Assembly: GCF_007670255.1 (NCBI RefSeq)
Contig: NZ_SZVS01000018.1
Location: forward strand, 1 to 51,997
DNA: 51,997 nucleotides
From: Paenarthrobacter nicotinovorans
GTDB taxonomy: Bacteria; Actinomycetota; Actinomycetes; Actinomycetales; Micrococcaceae
Direction: 5' to 3'
The translations under genes were made by a program, and so were the position numbers. Below are positions 1-8,037 of this stretch, piece after piece; within the stretch, counting starts at the first letter, position 1, and each line of letters begins with the position of its first letter. The notes under the pieces were generated by a model. The model worked only from the letters and a program-made list of their open reading frames with translations. It was not told the origin of the DNA and searched no databases.

Positions 1-377
1 AGCCCCGGGAAGAGCCCCACCACCTGGTCACCTGGAAGCCGCTTAACTACGAATTAGGAGCGCCGTCGAAGAATTCCAGTGCCGCAGGACCCCTGAGGAA
101 CGAAGGGGTCAGGAGCTTGAGCCGGAGCGGAACCGTATGATCCGCAGGACAGCCACAAAAATGCTTGTAAGCAACAGGTGATGACGGGCAGGAGCTCTGC
201 GACGGACCGGCAGCACCCAACAGCCGGCCACGGAGCGAAGCGGAGAGGACGCCCAACAGTGCTCGCCCGCGAGCACCCTGGTAACCTGCCGGCGCGACCC
301 GGCAGCCCTCCCCCACATCTTTGAAATCCAGACCTACGTTCGCATTGGTACATCAGAACAAACCGAAAGGGATGGAC
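1..377. other. Left edge, no gene supported
   Basis: No open frame here looks like a real gene. Two plus-strand frames entering from the left edge end at 44-46 and 55-57, and a third at 138-140; any could be the tail of a gene outside the window, but nothing in them is recognisable. A small hairpin, GACCCCT (88-94) with AGGGGTC (104-110), could terminate transcription from the left. Confidence 0.4.
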
Positions 378-572
378 ATGAATCGAGATAGGACTTTGCT
401 GGATTTGGCCCGGATGAACGCGAAGATCGCCGCACTTGAGGGTCAGCCAATCCGTCAGATCACGGCGGCCATCAGGCAAGAGGCAGAAGCAATCAGGTTC
501 GTTGTACCGGATGTGACCGTGAGGGCGTGGGCGGAAGCTGTCCATCGCGGTGACGAATTCCGGCTGCGCTGA
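378..572 (+). CDS. Small hypothetical protein, 64 aa
   Basis: A short protein rich in Ala, Arg and Glu that I do not recognise. The sequence looks mainly helical (DLARMNAKIAALEG, then ITAAIRQEAEAIRF). The ATG at 378 is chosen because GAAAGGG ends 6 bases before it; an ATG at 372 is in frame but too close to that site. There is no signal peptide, no Cys and no known motif. It is followed after about 100 bases by another small plus-strand gene, and the two may be co-transcribed. It could also be a chance frame. Confidence 0.4.
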   Translation: MNRDRTLLDLARMNAKIAALEGQPIRQITAAIRQEAEAIRFVVPDVTVRAWAEAVHRGDEFRLR

Positions 573-668
573 CCTGGCACCAGCGAACTTGGTACGGTGG
601 CAGTGTCCCGCCACGGTCTTGCCCCCATATTCGGTGGTGGGATGATCTTTCCGACGAAGGGCCGACTC

Positions 669-971
669 ATGGGATTGTGGAACCTACTTAACAGGCGGGG
701 CACTCGCGCTGAGCCCTTGGCAGGGACAGTAGCCGCGGCTAAGCCTGCGCCGCTGTCGCTTGCAGAGCAGGCAGACCTGGACGCTGCATTGGTTGAACTC
801 AACCTGGCCCTTAGCGAGTCCAATGTGACGTCCCTTCGTGCCTGCAGCCGAAACGGGCGGCATTGGGGCGAGGACGCTGAAGCGATTCGGGCGATTGCTG
901 CCACGGTCAGGGGCGTCACGCAGGAAGCGGCTCAAGGATTGCCGGATGGGCCGGCGCCCAAGGAAGGGTAA
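669..971 (+). CDS. Small hypothetical protein, 100 aa
   Basis: Unrecognised protein that begins MGLWNLLNRRG and has an Ala/Leu/Glu-rich central part suggesting helices (SLAEQADLDAALVELNLAL). The ATG at 669 is preferred over an in-frame start at 597 because GAAGGG lies about 9 bases upstream and the longer N-terminus looks non-coding. It converges with the minus-strand gene that ends at 989, leaving 17 bases between them. No function is proposed. Confidence 0.4.
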   Translation: MGLWNLLNRRGTRAEPLAGTVAAAKPAPLSLAEQADLDAALVELNLALSESNVTSLRACSRNGRHWGEDAEAIRAIAATVRGVTQEAAQGLPDGPAPKEG

Positions 972-988
972 GCGGCTTATCCCCTCAG

Positions 989-1669
989 CTATGCTTCCGC
1001 ACGAGCAACGACGTACTTCTCATTCCCATCGCCTTCGAAGCTGCCTGCAGTCGTTGTAGTAATGCTTCGGATGCCATCAGCGGCGACAATCCGCTGATGG
1101 CTTATCAGCCGCCCCATCACTTTACCCTCAGGCGTGGTGACATTCCGCCCGATGTGCTTTGGACCTAGATTCACCGCCAACATGGGTTTGGGGTTGAATC
1201 TCCAAATCTTTTGCTGGTGGTCCAGAGTGGGAGAGCAAGCCTGACAGGCAACATAGCTATTGAGCTGTTCCACTTTATTCCTGCTGAGGATGTGTGGCTG
1301 AGCGTAGACCAGCGACAGGTGATTCAGCGTTAGTTCCCCATCGCCGTTGAGCACATGAGCCCAGGCCTGCTTCCGATCAAGGACATGACGGACATGAAAG
1401 CATTCGGCGAGGTGAACCCGTCGAGATCCACTTGCGGTGATGACGTAGACGGGCTCCTTCGACCGCAGCTTTTCGTCTACTTCCAGTTGTTCTCGCGCTA
1501 TCTGTGCCCTGATATCGTCCCAAGACATGTCCGGTTCGGCTACGGCAGGATCCCACGGTGTTCCCCGAAGGTCAGGTTCCGAACGGCTCCGTCGGGAGCT
1601 CCCGTTACCTATCTCGGTGACCAGCGTGCGGAGGTCTTCGGAGGATATCCGCTGGGGATCGACACTCAC
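989..1669 (-). CDS. Hypothetical protein with Cys/His cluster, 226 aa
   Basis: I do not recognise the family. Residues 73-100 read as a small fold with H86, C90, H92 and H95 (HLAECFHVRH), followed by a CxxC pair at C142 and C145. This spacing is compatible with a bound metal ion, though no named zinc domain is claimed. The N-terminal 45 residues are charged and probably disordered. The GTG start at 1669 has GGAAGG about 8 bases upstream. The gene is separated by about 120 bases from the next minus-strand gene and could share its transcript. It lies in a stretch of rarely annotated accessory genes. Confidence 0.55.
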   Translation of the reverse strand: MSVDPQRISSEDLRTLVTEIGNGSSRRSRSEPDLRGTPWDPAVAEPDMSWDDIRAQIAREQLEVDEKLRSKEPVYVITASGSRRVHLAECFHVRHVLDRKQAWAHVLNGDGELTLNHLSLVYAQPHILSRNKVEQLNSYVACQACSPTLDHQQKIWRFNPKPMLAVNLGPKHIGRNVTTPEGKVMGRLISHQRIVAADGIRSITTTTAGSFEGDGNEKYVVARAEA

Positions 1670-1792
1670 GTTCTAGCCTTCCGTTCTTATGGGGACCATC
1701 GGTCCCGACAACTCACAGAAAACGTTACATCGCAGATCTTGTGATTTTGCTCGCCGGCCCGATTCACTGGAACTTGGGATGTCGCCGTGTGG

Positions 1793-2893
1793 TCAGATCT
1801 GCTCGGAATCCTCCACCTGGACAGGACCGTCAATGACGGGAATGAACTGCACGCCGCGCGCTTCGGCCTCGTAAAGGCGTGCCCGCATTATCTCTTGGAG
1901 TCGCGTGTCCGCGTCGTCCCAGACGCCCGCGGCGATGCGCTCCCGATCTGTCTGTCCGGTATCCCCGAAATCTATTGACGCCGGCAGGGCATTCGGCACC
2001 TCCAAACCAGTGAGCAACATGGGAACAACAACCTGTGCGATGTGGCGGCGCATGGCATTGATTTCTTTGACTGGATTCACCCAGGCCATGAACGGATCCG
2101 GCCTCTGGACCATCACAGCGGTGTTGGTTTCCACAATTGCGAGTTCGCCCCAGGTTGTCGGCGGACCCATTGGATCTCCAACCCTTAAGTCCCTGTGGCC
2201 CAGGTCTTGGCTTGCCAGAGGGGAAGAGTCGGTGGAACTGAAGGTACGGGCGGCCGCGATGCGTATGGACCTGTGCTTATCTGCGTTGGAATATGCCTGG
2301 AGGAGTCTGAGCGGGTGCGCTCGTTCGACTTCCTGACGCATCATCAGGGCCAATGTTTCCCCCATTGACGGAATGGAACTTTGCTCGTCTACGAACGGCT
2401 GAAGCGCCCTGAGGCGTTTGCCCAGGTCAGTTGCAGCGTCAAAGGCTGCAATCTTTTCCTTGACCCTTCTCTTCGTCCAGTTGTCCAGCTTCTCTTGGGA
2501 TTCCAAGATGGGCATATTGACCAGTGTTGCGACCATCCCTTCAAGCTGGCCGTGTTCTTGTTCGACGAGATACCAAATAACGTTGTCGATCGCGGCCCGA
2601 AGGTGGTTGATGGCTTCGCTGAATAAAAGTGATGCCTCAGCAGGAACCGGACGCAGCGATTTCAGCACCATTTGGACTGTATTGCCGCGCCGGATCTGTT
2701 CGAAATCCAAGGGCCCATCCGCTGACCACTTGGATGCCAGGTCTCCGATCTTGAAGGCGCATTCATCTGCTCTCGCCAAACGCAGAGCTACAGGGTCCAA
2801 GTCTTCCGGCAGCCATCTAAGCCCTGGTGTCTCGTTTGGGGTATCCACAGTTGTCAACTTACATCCCTGTTGGCGCGCGCGTTCGCGTTCCAC
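1793..2893 (-). CDS. Hypothetical protein with HEPN-like helical pattern and NxDKHR motif, 366 aa
   Basis: A soluble, mostly helical protein. Residues 92-110 read SEAINHLRAAIDNVIWYL and residues 203-208 read NADKHR. The pairing of an LRxAxDxxxW helix with a later N-x-DKHR is a pattern I associate with a group of actinobacterial hypothetical proteins of HEPN-like character; this is a pattern match only. The GTG start at 2893 has a weak upstream AGAG. It is divergent from the membrane-anchored protein at 3019, with about 125 bases between them that should hold both promoters. It may belong to a group of defence-like genes that continues to 7.9 kb. Confidence 0.6.
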   Translation of the reverse strand: MERERARQQGCKLTTVDTPNETPGLRWLPEDLDPVALRLARADECAFKIGDLASKWSADGPLDFEQIRRGNTVQMVLKSLRPVPAEASLLFSEAINHLRAAIDNVIWYLVEQEHGQLEGMVATLVNMPILESQEKLDNWTKRRVKEKIAAFDAATDLGKRLRALQPFVDEQSSIPSMGETLALMMRQEVERAHPLRLLQAYSNADKHRSIRIAAARTFSSTDSSPLASQDLGHRDLRVGDPMGPPTTWGELAIVETNTAVMVQRPDPFMAWVNPVKEINAMRRHIAQVVVPMLLTGLEVPNALPASIDFGDTGQTDRERIAAGVWDDADTRLQEIMRARLYEAEARGVQFIPVIDGPVQVEDSEQI

Positions 2894-3018
2894 TTCTCTG
2901 CTTTCTGGCCGTCACCGGAGGGGTAATTAGGATTGCTTACTCTTCCAAGCCAGCCAGCCCGACCGTTCGGGGGATGATGGTGGCCGGCGGTACGACAGAT
3001 ATCTGAATTGGAGAGCAT

Positions 3019-3603
3019 TTGGACCCGTTACTCGTAAACCAGATTATTGTCGCCGCGTCGACCCTGCTCGCGTCTTTAGGTGGTTACTTGCTTGCCGGCC
3101 GCAACGAGCGCCGCCGGGATGATCGTGCCTTACGTCGCGAACTCAGGTTGAGGGTTTCAGAGCGCAAGTCCAAACTTGACGACAACCGACACACAATTCA
3201 GCGCGAGACGTTGCTTTCATTGCAGGATGCGGTGCAGGCGATGGCTCGCTTCACTGGCAAGACCCTTCACTTTGACCACATGCAGGCCCGGCAGGGGAAA
3301 TATACCCAGCTACCGGACACGCTGAGTGACGACTCGCACGCAAACCTGGTCGAAGTCCGTCGTCTGGCAAGCAGAATTATCGCCCCAGACGTTCGTGCCG
3401 CGGTCGATAGATTTGTCGGACTGACAACCAAGCTTGCCTCTTCGCCAAAGGACCTAAAAGAGCTGACTGGAGACCACCTTGAGAGGTTCGCCATCGCGAA
3501 GGTGATGGAGCTCAACGACGGCTACGACGAGATTACGAGAATTCTTGGTGAAGCAGTTCGGAGCGAGATCGCGTGGCTGCCGGAAGACGCGATAGAGAGC
3601 TAG
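3019..3603 (+). CDS. Membrane-anchored coiled-coil protein, 194 aa
   Basis: Residues 6-26 form one hydrophobic segment (IIVAASTLLASLGGYLLAG). It is followed at once by an Arg-rich stretch (RNERRRDDRALRRELRLR) that should keep the rest of the protein in the cytoplasm. The remainder is charged and helical, with no motif I recognise. The TTG start at 3019 is supported by GGAGAG about 3 bases upstream and by the absence of a better ATG or GTG before the membrane segment. The gene is divergent from the NxDKHR protein. Function unknown. Confidence 0.6.
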   Translation: MDPLLVNQIIVAASTLLASLGGYLLAGRNERRRDDRALRRELRLRVSERKSKLDDNRHTIQRETLLSLQDAVQAMARFTGKTLHFDHMQARQGKYTQLPDTLSDDSHANLVEVRRLASRIIAPDVRAAVDRFVGLTTKLASSPKDLKELTGDHLERFAIAKVMELNDGYDEITRILGEAVRSEIAWLPEDAIES

Positions 3604-3646
3604 TTGCATGGCGGCGAGTTGGGACGGTCCCCATATGCCGGACCTC

Positions 3647-4222
3647 CTACGAAGCGGGGCGCTCACGCGAAATGGTGCTCAGGGCGCGCCGGATGGTGAT
3701 TTCGCTGACGCCCAAGGCTTCCCCGATGCGGCGGTAAGAGATCTCCTCGGCCCGCATTCGCCGTGCCTGTTCCAGACGGTCCGGGGTCATCTTGGTTGGC
3801 CGGCCACCTATACGGCCGCGACGTGCAGCTGCGGTCAAACCGTCCCGGGTCTTGCGGGAGATGTCACGCCGGCGGTCCTCCGCCAAAGCGAGGGCAAGAT
3901 CCAGGAGGAAAGATCGCTCGGTGTGTTCGCCGGCAGCAATGCCTTCCACGATCTTCACGGCTACGCCGCGCTGGAACAGCGCGTTTAGCATCAGTAAGCC
4001 CTCCAAGAGGTTCCGGGACAGCCGGTCGACTTCCACGACGGTGAGCATGTCCCCAGGGCGCAGTTCGTGCACAGCGGCGGCAAGCCCGGGGCGCTCATCG
4101 ATACTGAGCTTGCCGCTAACCTTTTCCTCGAACACGCGCCAGCAGATCGGGTCCAGGGCATCGTGCTGCCGCTGCGTCTCCTGAGCGTCCGTGCTCACCC
4201 GCACGAGACCAATCAATGCCAC
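3647..4222 (-). CDS. Small serine resolvase/invertase, 191 aa
   Basis: Site-specific recombinase of the Tn3/gamma-delta resolvase type. With the GTG start at 4222 (AAAGGGG upstream) the protein begins VALIGLVRVS, placing the nucleophile at Ser10 and the conserved Arg at position 8, the numbering of classical resolvases. The catalytic domain continues through VDRLSRN and LALAEDRRRDISRKTRDGL (family positions of the conserved Arg residues). The linker is GGRPTKM, and the C-terminal helix-turn-helix is SYRRIGEALGVSEITIRRAL. No transposase lies next to it, so it may act as a plasmid multimer resolvase or be left from a transposon. A frame extending upstream to 4264 would need a TTG start and looks wrong. 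Confidence 0.92.
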   Translation of the reverse strand: MALIGLVRVSTDAQETQRQHDALDPICWRVFEEKVSGKLSIDERPGLAAAVHELRPGDMLTVVEVDRLSRNLLEGLLMLNALFQRGVAVKIVEGIAAGEHTERSFLLDLALALAEDRRRDISRKTRDGLTAAARRGRIGGRPTKMTPDRLEQARRMRAEEISYRRIGEALGVSEITIRRALSTISRERPAS

Positions 4223-4399
4223 GGTGTCCCCTTTCGTCGGCTCCACCATAATCAGGGGAGACAAAAACCTGTGGGATGCGGTTCAGAACGCTCCCCACGG
4301 ATGTCTCACGTTTAAGACGCGCTCTGTACGGCGTGTCGCAGACCAATGCCGGCACCGCCGGCCGCTGCGACAAAATCGGCCGTATTTGCACTGTGACGG
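4223..4399. promoter_or_regulatory. Candidate resolvase res site and promoter region
   Basis: Resolvases normally act on a res site next to their gene, and this non-coding stretch is the only candidate. It holds interrupted dyads such as GTCT-N8-AGAC at 4303-4318 and a related CGTGTCGCAGAC at 4333-4344. The three subsites cannot be assigned by eye. Confidence 0.3.
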
Positions 4400-5506
4400 A
4401 TGTGGCAGCGGGGCGTGGCTTTCACGCAGAATTGGATGATGCCTCCGAACACCTGGACCATGCGTGCCCGCAACGAAGTCTCGACCTTGGAAGAGAGCAT
4501 CCTCGGCGATCTCGACGAAATCGACGGCGGAATCCGGTGGTGGTCCGGTCACGACCTGGCCACGGAGACCAGATGCGGGCTCTCCGACTACCTGATCGAC
4601 GCAGTCCGCGGCATCGGCAAGCACCTTTCAATGGCAGATTTCTATCTGGAGGAATACTCACGCAAGCGCACCTCGGCGGACTTCCTCCTGCGCGGTCGCA
4701 TGCGCAACAACGGCGGAGATCCGGTAGGCCGCGGTTTGGACCTGCCCAAAGACCAGCAGTCCGATCTTCAGCTGCAGTCCTTTGTCTATGCCTTCTTCAA
4801 CGCGGCAAGCTCCGTGTTGGACACCCTCGCAGGCACGGTGATCGGCGTCGCGGGCCTGAACCTCCCCTTGGTGAAGGCCGACCTGGCGAAGTTTGCACCA
4901 TTCTCGATGGGCACCGACTACCCCTCCAGGAAAACCAGAGTCGGCAAGTCGCTGCACCCTGAGCCCGCAGCACAGGCCCTTCAATTGGCTCTTGTGCGCT
5001 CCTTCAGGACCTCCCTGATGGCGGCAGGTCCGGAGGGGTGGCACATTTGGCTCGACCACAAGCGGAACCAGCTCGCCCACCGCGGGGGCCGACTACAGTT
5101 AGTGGCCTTTCCTCGCCGGGGACGAGGACTCGACACAGAACGCTTCCTGCTGCTGGACCGGGACCCGGACCTGACAACGGTTCAAGGATTCAGCAGGGAC
5201 TCCTCCACGATGGAGACCATGTATCTGTTGGAGGACGAGCTCACCACCATGACAGGACTATTGAAGTCGCTGAACAGCACCGTGATAGGAACCGTCGTCG
5301 CGGCAAAGAACCTCTGGGAAAATCGCCGAGCGACGCCATTGCTCATCACCCAGCCGGCCACGCAATGGCACGAACCTCAGAACAGCAGCGGCTTCAACGG
5401 CTACCAACCCACCCCGGATTTATTAAAAGCCCTTAACGCGGTAATCGTCAGCCCCACAGACTCCACACGGCTGAATGCATCCCAAGCACTCAACAAAAGA
5501 CGATAA
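4400..5506 (+). CDS. HEPN-like protein with RNxxxH motif, 368 aa
   Basis: The strongest signal is KRNQLAHRGG near the middle: Arg222 and His227 fit the RX4H signature of HEPN ribonucleases, which act in abortive infection and toxin systems. Around it are long helices, including a hydrophobic one (SFVYAFFNAASSVLDTLAG) about 90 residues upstream. I do not recognise the exact family, and nuclease activity is inferred from the motif alone. The start is uncertain: ATG codons at 4400, 4436, 4439 and 4460 are in frame and none has a good ribosome site. An Abi-family gene carrying its own RX4H motif follows 244 bases downstream on the same strand. Confidence 0.6.
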   Translation: MWQRGVAFTQNWMMPPNTWTMRARNEVSTLEESILGDLDEIDGGIRWWSGHDLATETRCGLSDYLIDAVRGIGKHLSMADFYLEEYSRKRTSADFLLRGRMRNNGGDPVGRGLDLPKDQQSDLQLQSFVYAFFNAASSVLDTLAGTVIGVAGLNLPLVKADLAKFAPFSMGTDYPSRKTRVGKSLHPEPAAQALQLALVRSFRTSLMAAGPEGWHIWLDHKRNQLAHRGGRLQLVAFPRRGRGLDTERFLLLDRDPDLTTVQGFSRDSSTMETMYLLEDELTTMTGLLKSLNSTVIGTVVAAKNLWENRRATPLLITQPATQWHEPQNSSGFNGYQPTPDLLKALNAVIVSPTDSTRLNASQALNKRR

Positions 5507-5738
5507 GGCTCAGCCTGCCCGGAAACCCTGAGCGCCCGGCCGCAAAGGGGACGGCAGAAGTGCGGATATGAGACGCTGCAGATCCGCCCAACCTCCCTCA
5601 TGAGGGCCGAAGCACAAAGCTTTCCTCAAACGCTGCCTGGAGAGCACAGGGCACGACGACACCGGTTTTTGGGCAAAAAAAACCCCCGGGTACTCGACGG
5701 CTGAACCGAAGAGCCATGTTCCAGGGGACTTCGGTAGC

Positions 5739-5751
5739 TACGATACTTGAA
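5739..5751 (+). promoter_or_regulatory. Minus-10 box implying a leaderless transcript
   Basis: TACGAT (5739-5744) lies so close to the ATG at 5751 that transcription would begin at or next to the start codon. No ribosome site precedes the ATG, which agrees with a leaderless mRNA, a common arrangement in Actinobacteria. The minus-35 box is weak. Confidence 0.45.
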
Positions 5752-6569
5752 TGACTTCCCAACCGCAAGGAACGCCCTCGACGCTGGCTGACCTGGACCG
5801 TGGCATCTCCCCCGCCCGCTTTTCCACCTTCAAGAACGCCGCACGAGGAGATGACGACCTCGCGAGAAGGCTGTACGTGTGGAACAGGGACCTGTCAGTA
5901 GCTTTCCTGGCCGATATCGCAATCCTGGAAGTCGCACTGCGAAACGCCATGAATGACGTCGCCACCGCTCAGTGGGGAACTCACTGGTACTCAAGCCGTG
6001 ACGTTGTCCTCGACGACCGGAGCGCTGGTCAACTAAACGCCGCTTGGAAATACCTCCCAACCGCGACGCAGCGGCGCGCCAGCGACCCAGATGTTCCGGG
6101 GCGGTTGATTGCCCACTGCATGTTCGGCTTCTGGACGAATCTCTTGGACGCCGGCGATCATGCCGGCCGCGAGCCTAGGAAGGTAAGGGCTAACTACGAA
6201 GACCTGTGGCAAGTGTTCAAGCTGGCTTTTCCCGGGGGCAGGATCGAAGCCAGGGCACAGCGGACGATCATTCAGAATACGGCCCAACAACCAACGGACG
6301 CCGCTACGCGTGCGAGGCTGAATGCAACAGTCTTTACAAGGGCCTGGGTCCACGGAATCTGCCAGAACGTCAATGTCCTCAGAAACCGGGTGGCCCACCA
6401 TGAACCCGTGATCAATGGGATGCCTCTAAATGGTCAACGGCAACGAATGAGCGCGGCTGACGCACATGAGCAGTGCCTGCTACTTGCCCGCATCATCGAC
6501 CGTCGTCTGGGCACGTGGTTGGAATCAAACACCTCCGTTCCCACGCTTCTGTCGAATCGCCCAACATAG
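5751..6569 (+). CDS. Abi family protein (Abi_2/AbiD-F type), 272 aa
   Basis: Abortive-infection family protein. Features typical of the group are the early helix AFLADIAILEVALRNAMNDV (residues about 46-65) and the signature NVLRNRVAHHEPV. In it Arg211 and His216 form the RX4H motif of the HEPN fold, followed by the HHEP stretch characteristic of Abi_2. Such proteins are thought to cleave RNA during phage infection; that activity is inferred here. The ATG at 5751 has no ribosome site but sits directly behind a minus-10 box. Immediately after the stop codon, in the same frame, comes a 5'-truncated DJ-1/PfpI gene, suggesting that this gene arrived by a recombination that cut into that neighbour. 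Confidence 0.85.
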   Translation: MTSQPQGTPSTLADLDRGISPARFSTFKNAARGDDDLARRLYVWNRDLSVAFLADIAILEVALRNAMNDVATAQWGTHWYSSRDVVLDDRSAGQLNAAWKYLPTATQRRASDPDVPGRLIAHCMFGFWTNLLDAGDHAGREPRKVRANYEDLWQVFKLAFPGGRIEARAQRTIIQNTAQQPTDAATRARLNATVFTRAWVHGICQNVNVLRNRVAHHEPVINGMPLNGQRQRMSAADAHEQCLLLARIIDRRLGTWLESNTSVPTLLSNRPT

Positions 6570-6587
6570 AACTCCGGACAGCTACAA

Positions 6588-7004
6588 GCGGAATGGCGTC
6601 CGACTTCGACCGCCATCTACTTCACCGGCGGCCACGCCGTCATGTACGACTTCCCCGACAGCGAAGGCCTGCAGAAAATCACCCGAGACATCTGGGAACA
6701 CGGCGGGATTGTCTCCTCCGTCTGCCACGGATACTGCAGCCTGCTCAACACCAGGCTTTCCGACGGCAGCCTCCCCGTGAACGGCCGCAAGATCACCGGT
6801 TTCGCGTGGCAGGAAGAGATCCTCGCGCGCGTCGACAAACACGTGCCCTACAACGCGGAAGAGGAAATGAAGAGCCGCGGCGCACTCTACGAGAAAGCCC
6901 TGCTGCCGTTCGTCTCCTACACCGTCACTGACGGCCGGCTTGTCACCGGGCAAAACCCAGGATCGGCCAAGGAAACCGCGCGGCAGGTCGTCTCGCTCCT
7001 CTGA
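6588..7004 (+). pseudogene. 5'-truncated DJ-1/PfpI (HchA-like) gene
   Basis: The frame reads EWRPTSTAIYFTGGHAVMYDFPD and continues to residue 120 counted from the ATG at 6642, matching the C-terminal part of DJ-1/PfpI-superfamily proteins of the HchA-like group. The nucleophile elbow is intact (SSVCHGYCSLL), as is the C-terminal GQNPGSAKETARQVV. The N-terminal part of the family (about 90 residues, including the catalytic Glu) is missing, because the homologous frame begins just after the Abi stop codon at 6567-6569. A product from ATG 6642 would lack half the fold, so I call it a remnant. A GCCGCC/GGCGGC hairpin at 7005-7024 is its probable old terminator. Confidence 0.8.
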
Positions 7005-7024
7005 GCCGCCCTCCGTGCGGCGGC
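7005..7024 (+). terminator. Hairpin after the DJ-1/PfpI remnant
   Basis: GCCGCC (7005-7010) pairs with GGCGGC (7019-7024) across an 8-base loop directly behind the stop codon. There is no strong T run. Confidence 0.4.
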
Positions 7025-7132
7025 ACTGCTTTGCACTCATGATGGCAGACGTCAAAACGACTTTTATGAAGGGGGTTTCCCTTAGAACAAGAGGTTGGAT
7101 CGGATACCTTGAGATGCGAGGGGGTGTCGTTC

Positions 7133-7873
7133 ATGGTCAAGGAAAAAGAAGACGCAGTTAGAAACGCACACATGGTGTCGAAAGGCTATATCCGCGCGTG
7201 GGCAGACAAGAGAAACGTCGTCGACGTGCTCGATCTTCAAGAGGGCCTGGGCTATCCCGCTTCTTATCTGAGCGCCACAGTCGTGAATTACGTCTACGAC
7301 CCCAATTTCCTCACCCGAAACCTTGAGCACGACTACTCACTTATTGAAAACGCCGGCACTCCGGCCCTCGTTAAAATGCGTAAAGGGGTACCGTTGACGG
7401 AGGCGGAAGCCCGCGCCGTGATCGCTTTCCTGGACATGCACTTTGACCGAGGACGATACGCGGATCGAACCAAGGTCCGAGCCCCTGCCGTTGCACTGAG
7501 AACAGATGGACGGATCGAACACACGGAGCTTGCCCTCGGGGACGCGTTGCTCCTGTCGCAGTCCTTCCAGGATGTCCTCAGGCTGGCCACGTTAGGACTC
7601 GAACAGTGGCCGTGGCAGGTGCTAGAGGCTAGGGGACTCGCCACCGGGGACGGCGCGGTCCTGCTCTGGCGGGCAACCGACGGTGCCAAAATCACCACCG
7701 TCTCCTTCCCGCTCTCCCCCACCCAACTACTCGTGATCGGAGATGATCTCCCAGACGACGTTCCCCTTAATCAGCTGCTTGCGAAGAACAGCAAACGGTG
7801 GATCGTCGGAACTAAGGGATCGCTCAATTTCAGCAGGGCTGCGATCATCGCGGCTCAACGGTCTCAAAAATGA
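7133..7873 (+). CDS. DUF4238-like protein, 246 aa
   Basis: Resembles the DUF4238 family: near the N-terminus is HMVSKGYIRAWADKRNVV (the HyvpqfYLRxFa-like block). Then come a VNYVYDPNF block and the LEHDYSLIENAGTPAL stretch that in this family reads roughly as 'E..(Y/F)..IE....PAL'. DUF4238 proteins have no settled function and are often found among defence or accessory genes. The ATG at 7133 is preferred to 7109 because a GAGGGGG stretch lies about 9 bases upstream. Base composition is more AT-rich at the start than in neighbouring plasmid genes. It is the last gene of the left accessory stretch. Confidence 0.65.
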   Translation: MVKEKEDAVRNAHMVSKGYIRAWADKRNVVDVLDLQEGLGYPASYLSATVVNYVYDPNFLTRNLEHDYSLIENAGTPALVKMRKGVPLTEAEARAVIAFLDMHFDRGRYADRTKVRAPAVALRTDGRIEHTELALGDALLLSQSFQDVLRLATLGLEQWPWQVLEARGLATGDGAVLLWRATDGAKITTVSFPLSPTQLLVIGDDLPDDVPLNQLLAKNSKRWIVGTKGSLNFSRAAIIAAQRSQK

Positions 7874-7995
7874 TGTCCAGCCAGTGAGCAGTCATGACTG
7901 GACACCAAAGGGGCATCCCGTGCAGCTGAATACGGCGGATGGTGCCATTGTGGTTGAAAGTCGTATCTGAAGCTCAGCACAGCAGATACGAAAAG

Positions 7996-8037
7996 CTTCC
8001 GTACTCAAATGAGTGAATACTCATTTGAGTACGGAAG
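7996..8037. promoter_or_regulatory. Perfect 19-bp inverted repeat with ACTC/GAGT boxes; also a terminator
   Basis: CTTCCGTACTCAAATGAGT (7996-8014) is repeated exactly in inverted form at 8019-8037, with a 4-base GAAT spacer. On the minus strand the hairpin is followed by CTTTTCG, so it can terminate the transcript of the gene that ends at 8021, whose stop codon it contains. The same ACTC/GAGT boxes recur at 9166, 9834 and 11166, which suggests a protein-binding role as well. Confidence 0.75.

Noticed and set aside
47..614. Minus-strand frames of 186 and 89 codons at the left edge
   Set aside because: They overlap each other and the small plus-strand genes, have no ribosome sites and show low-complexity composition.
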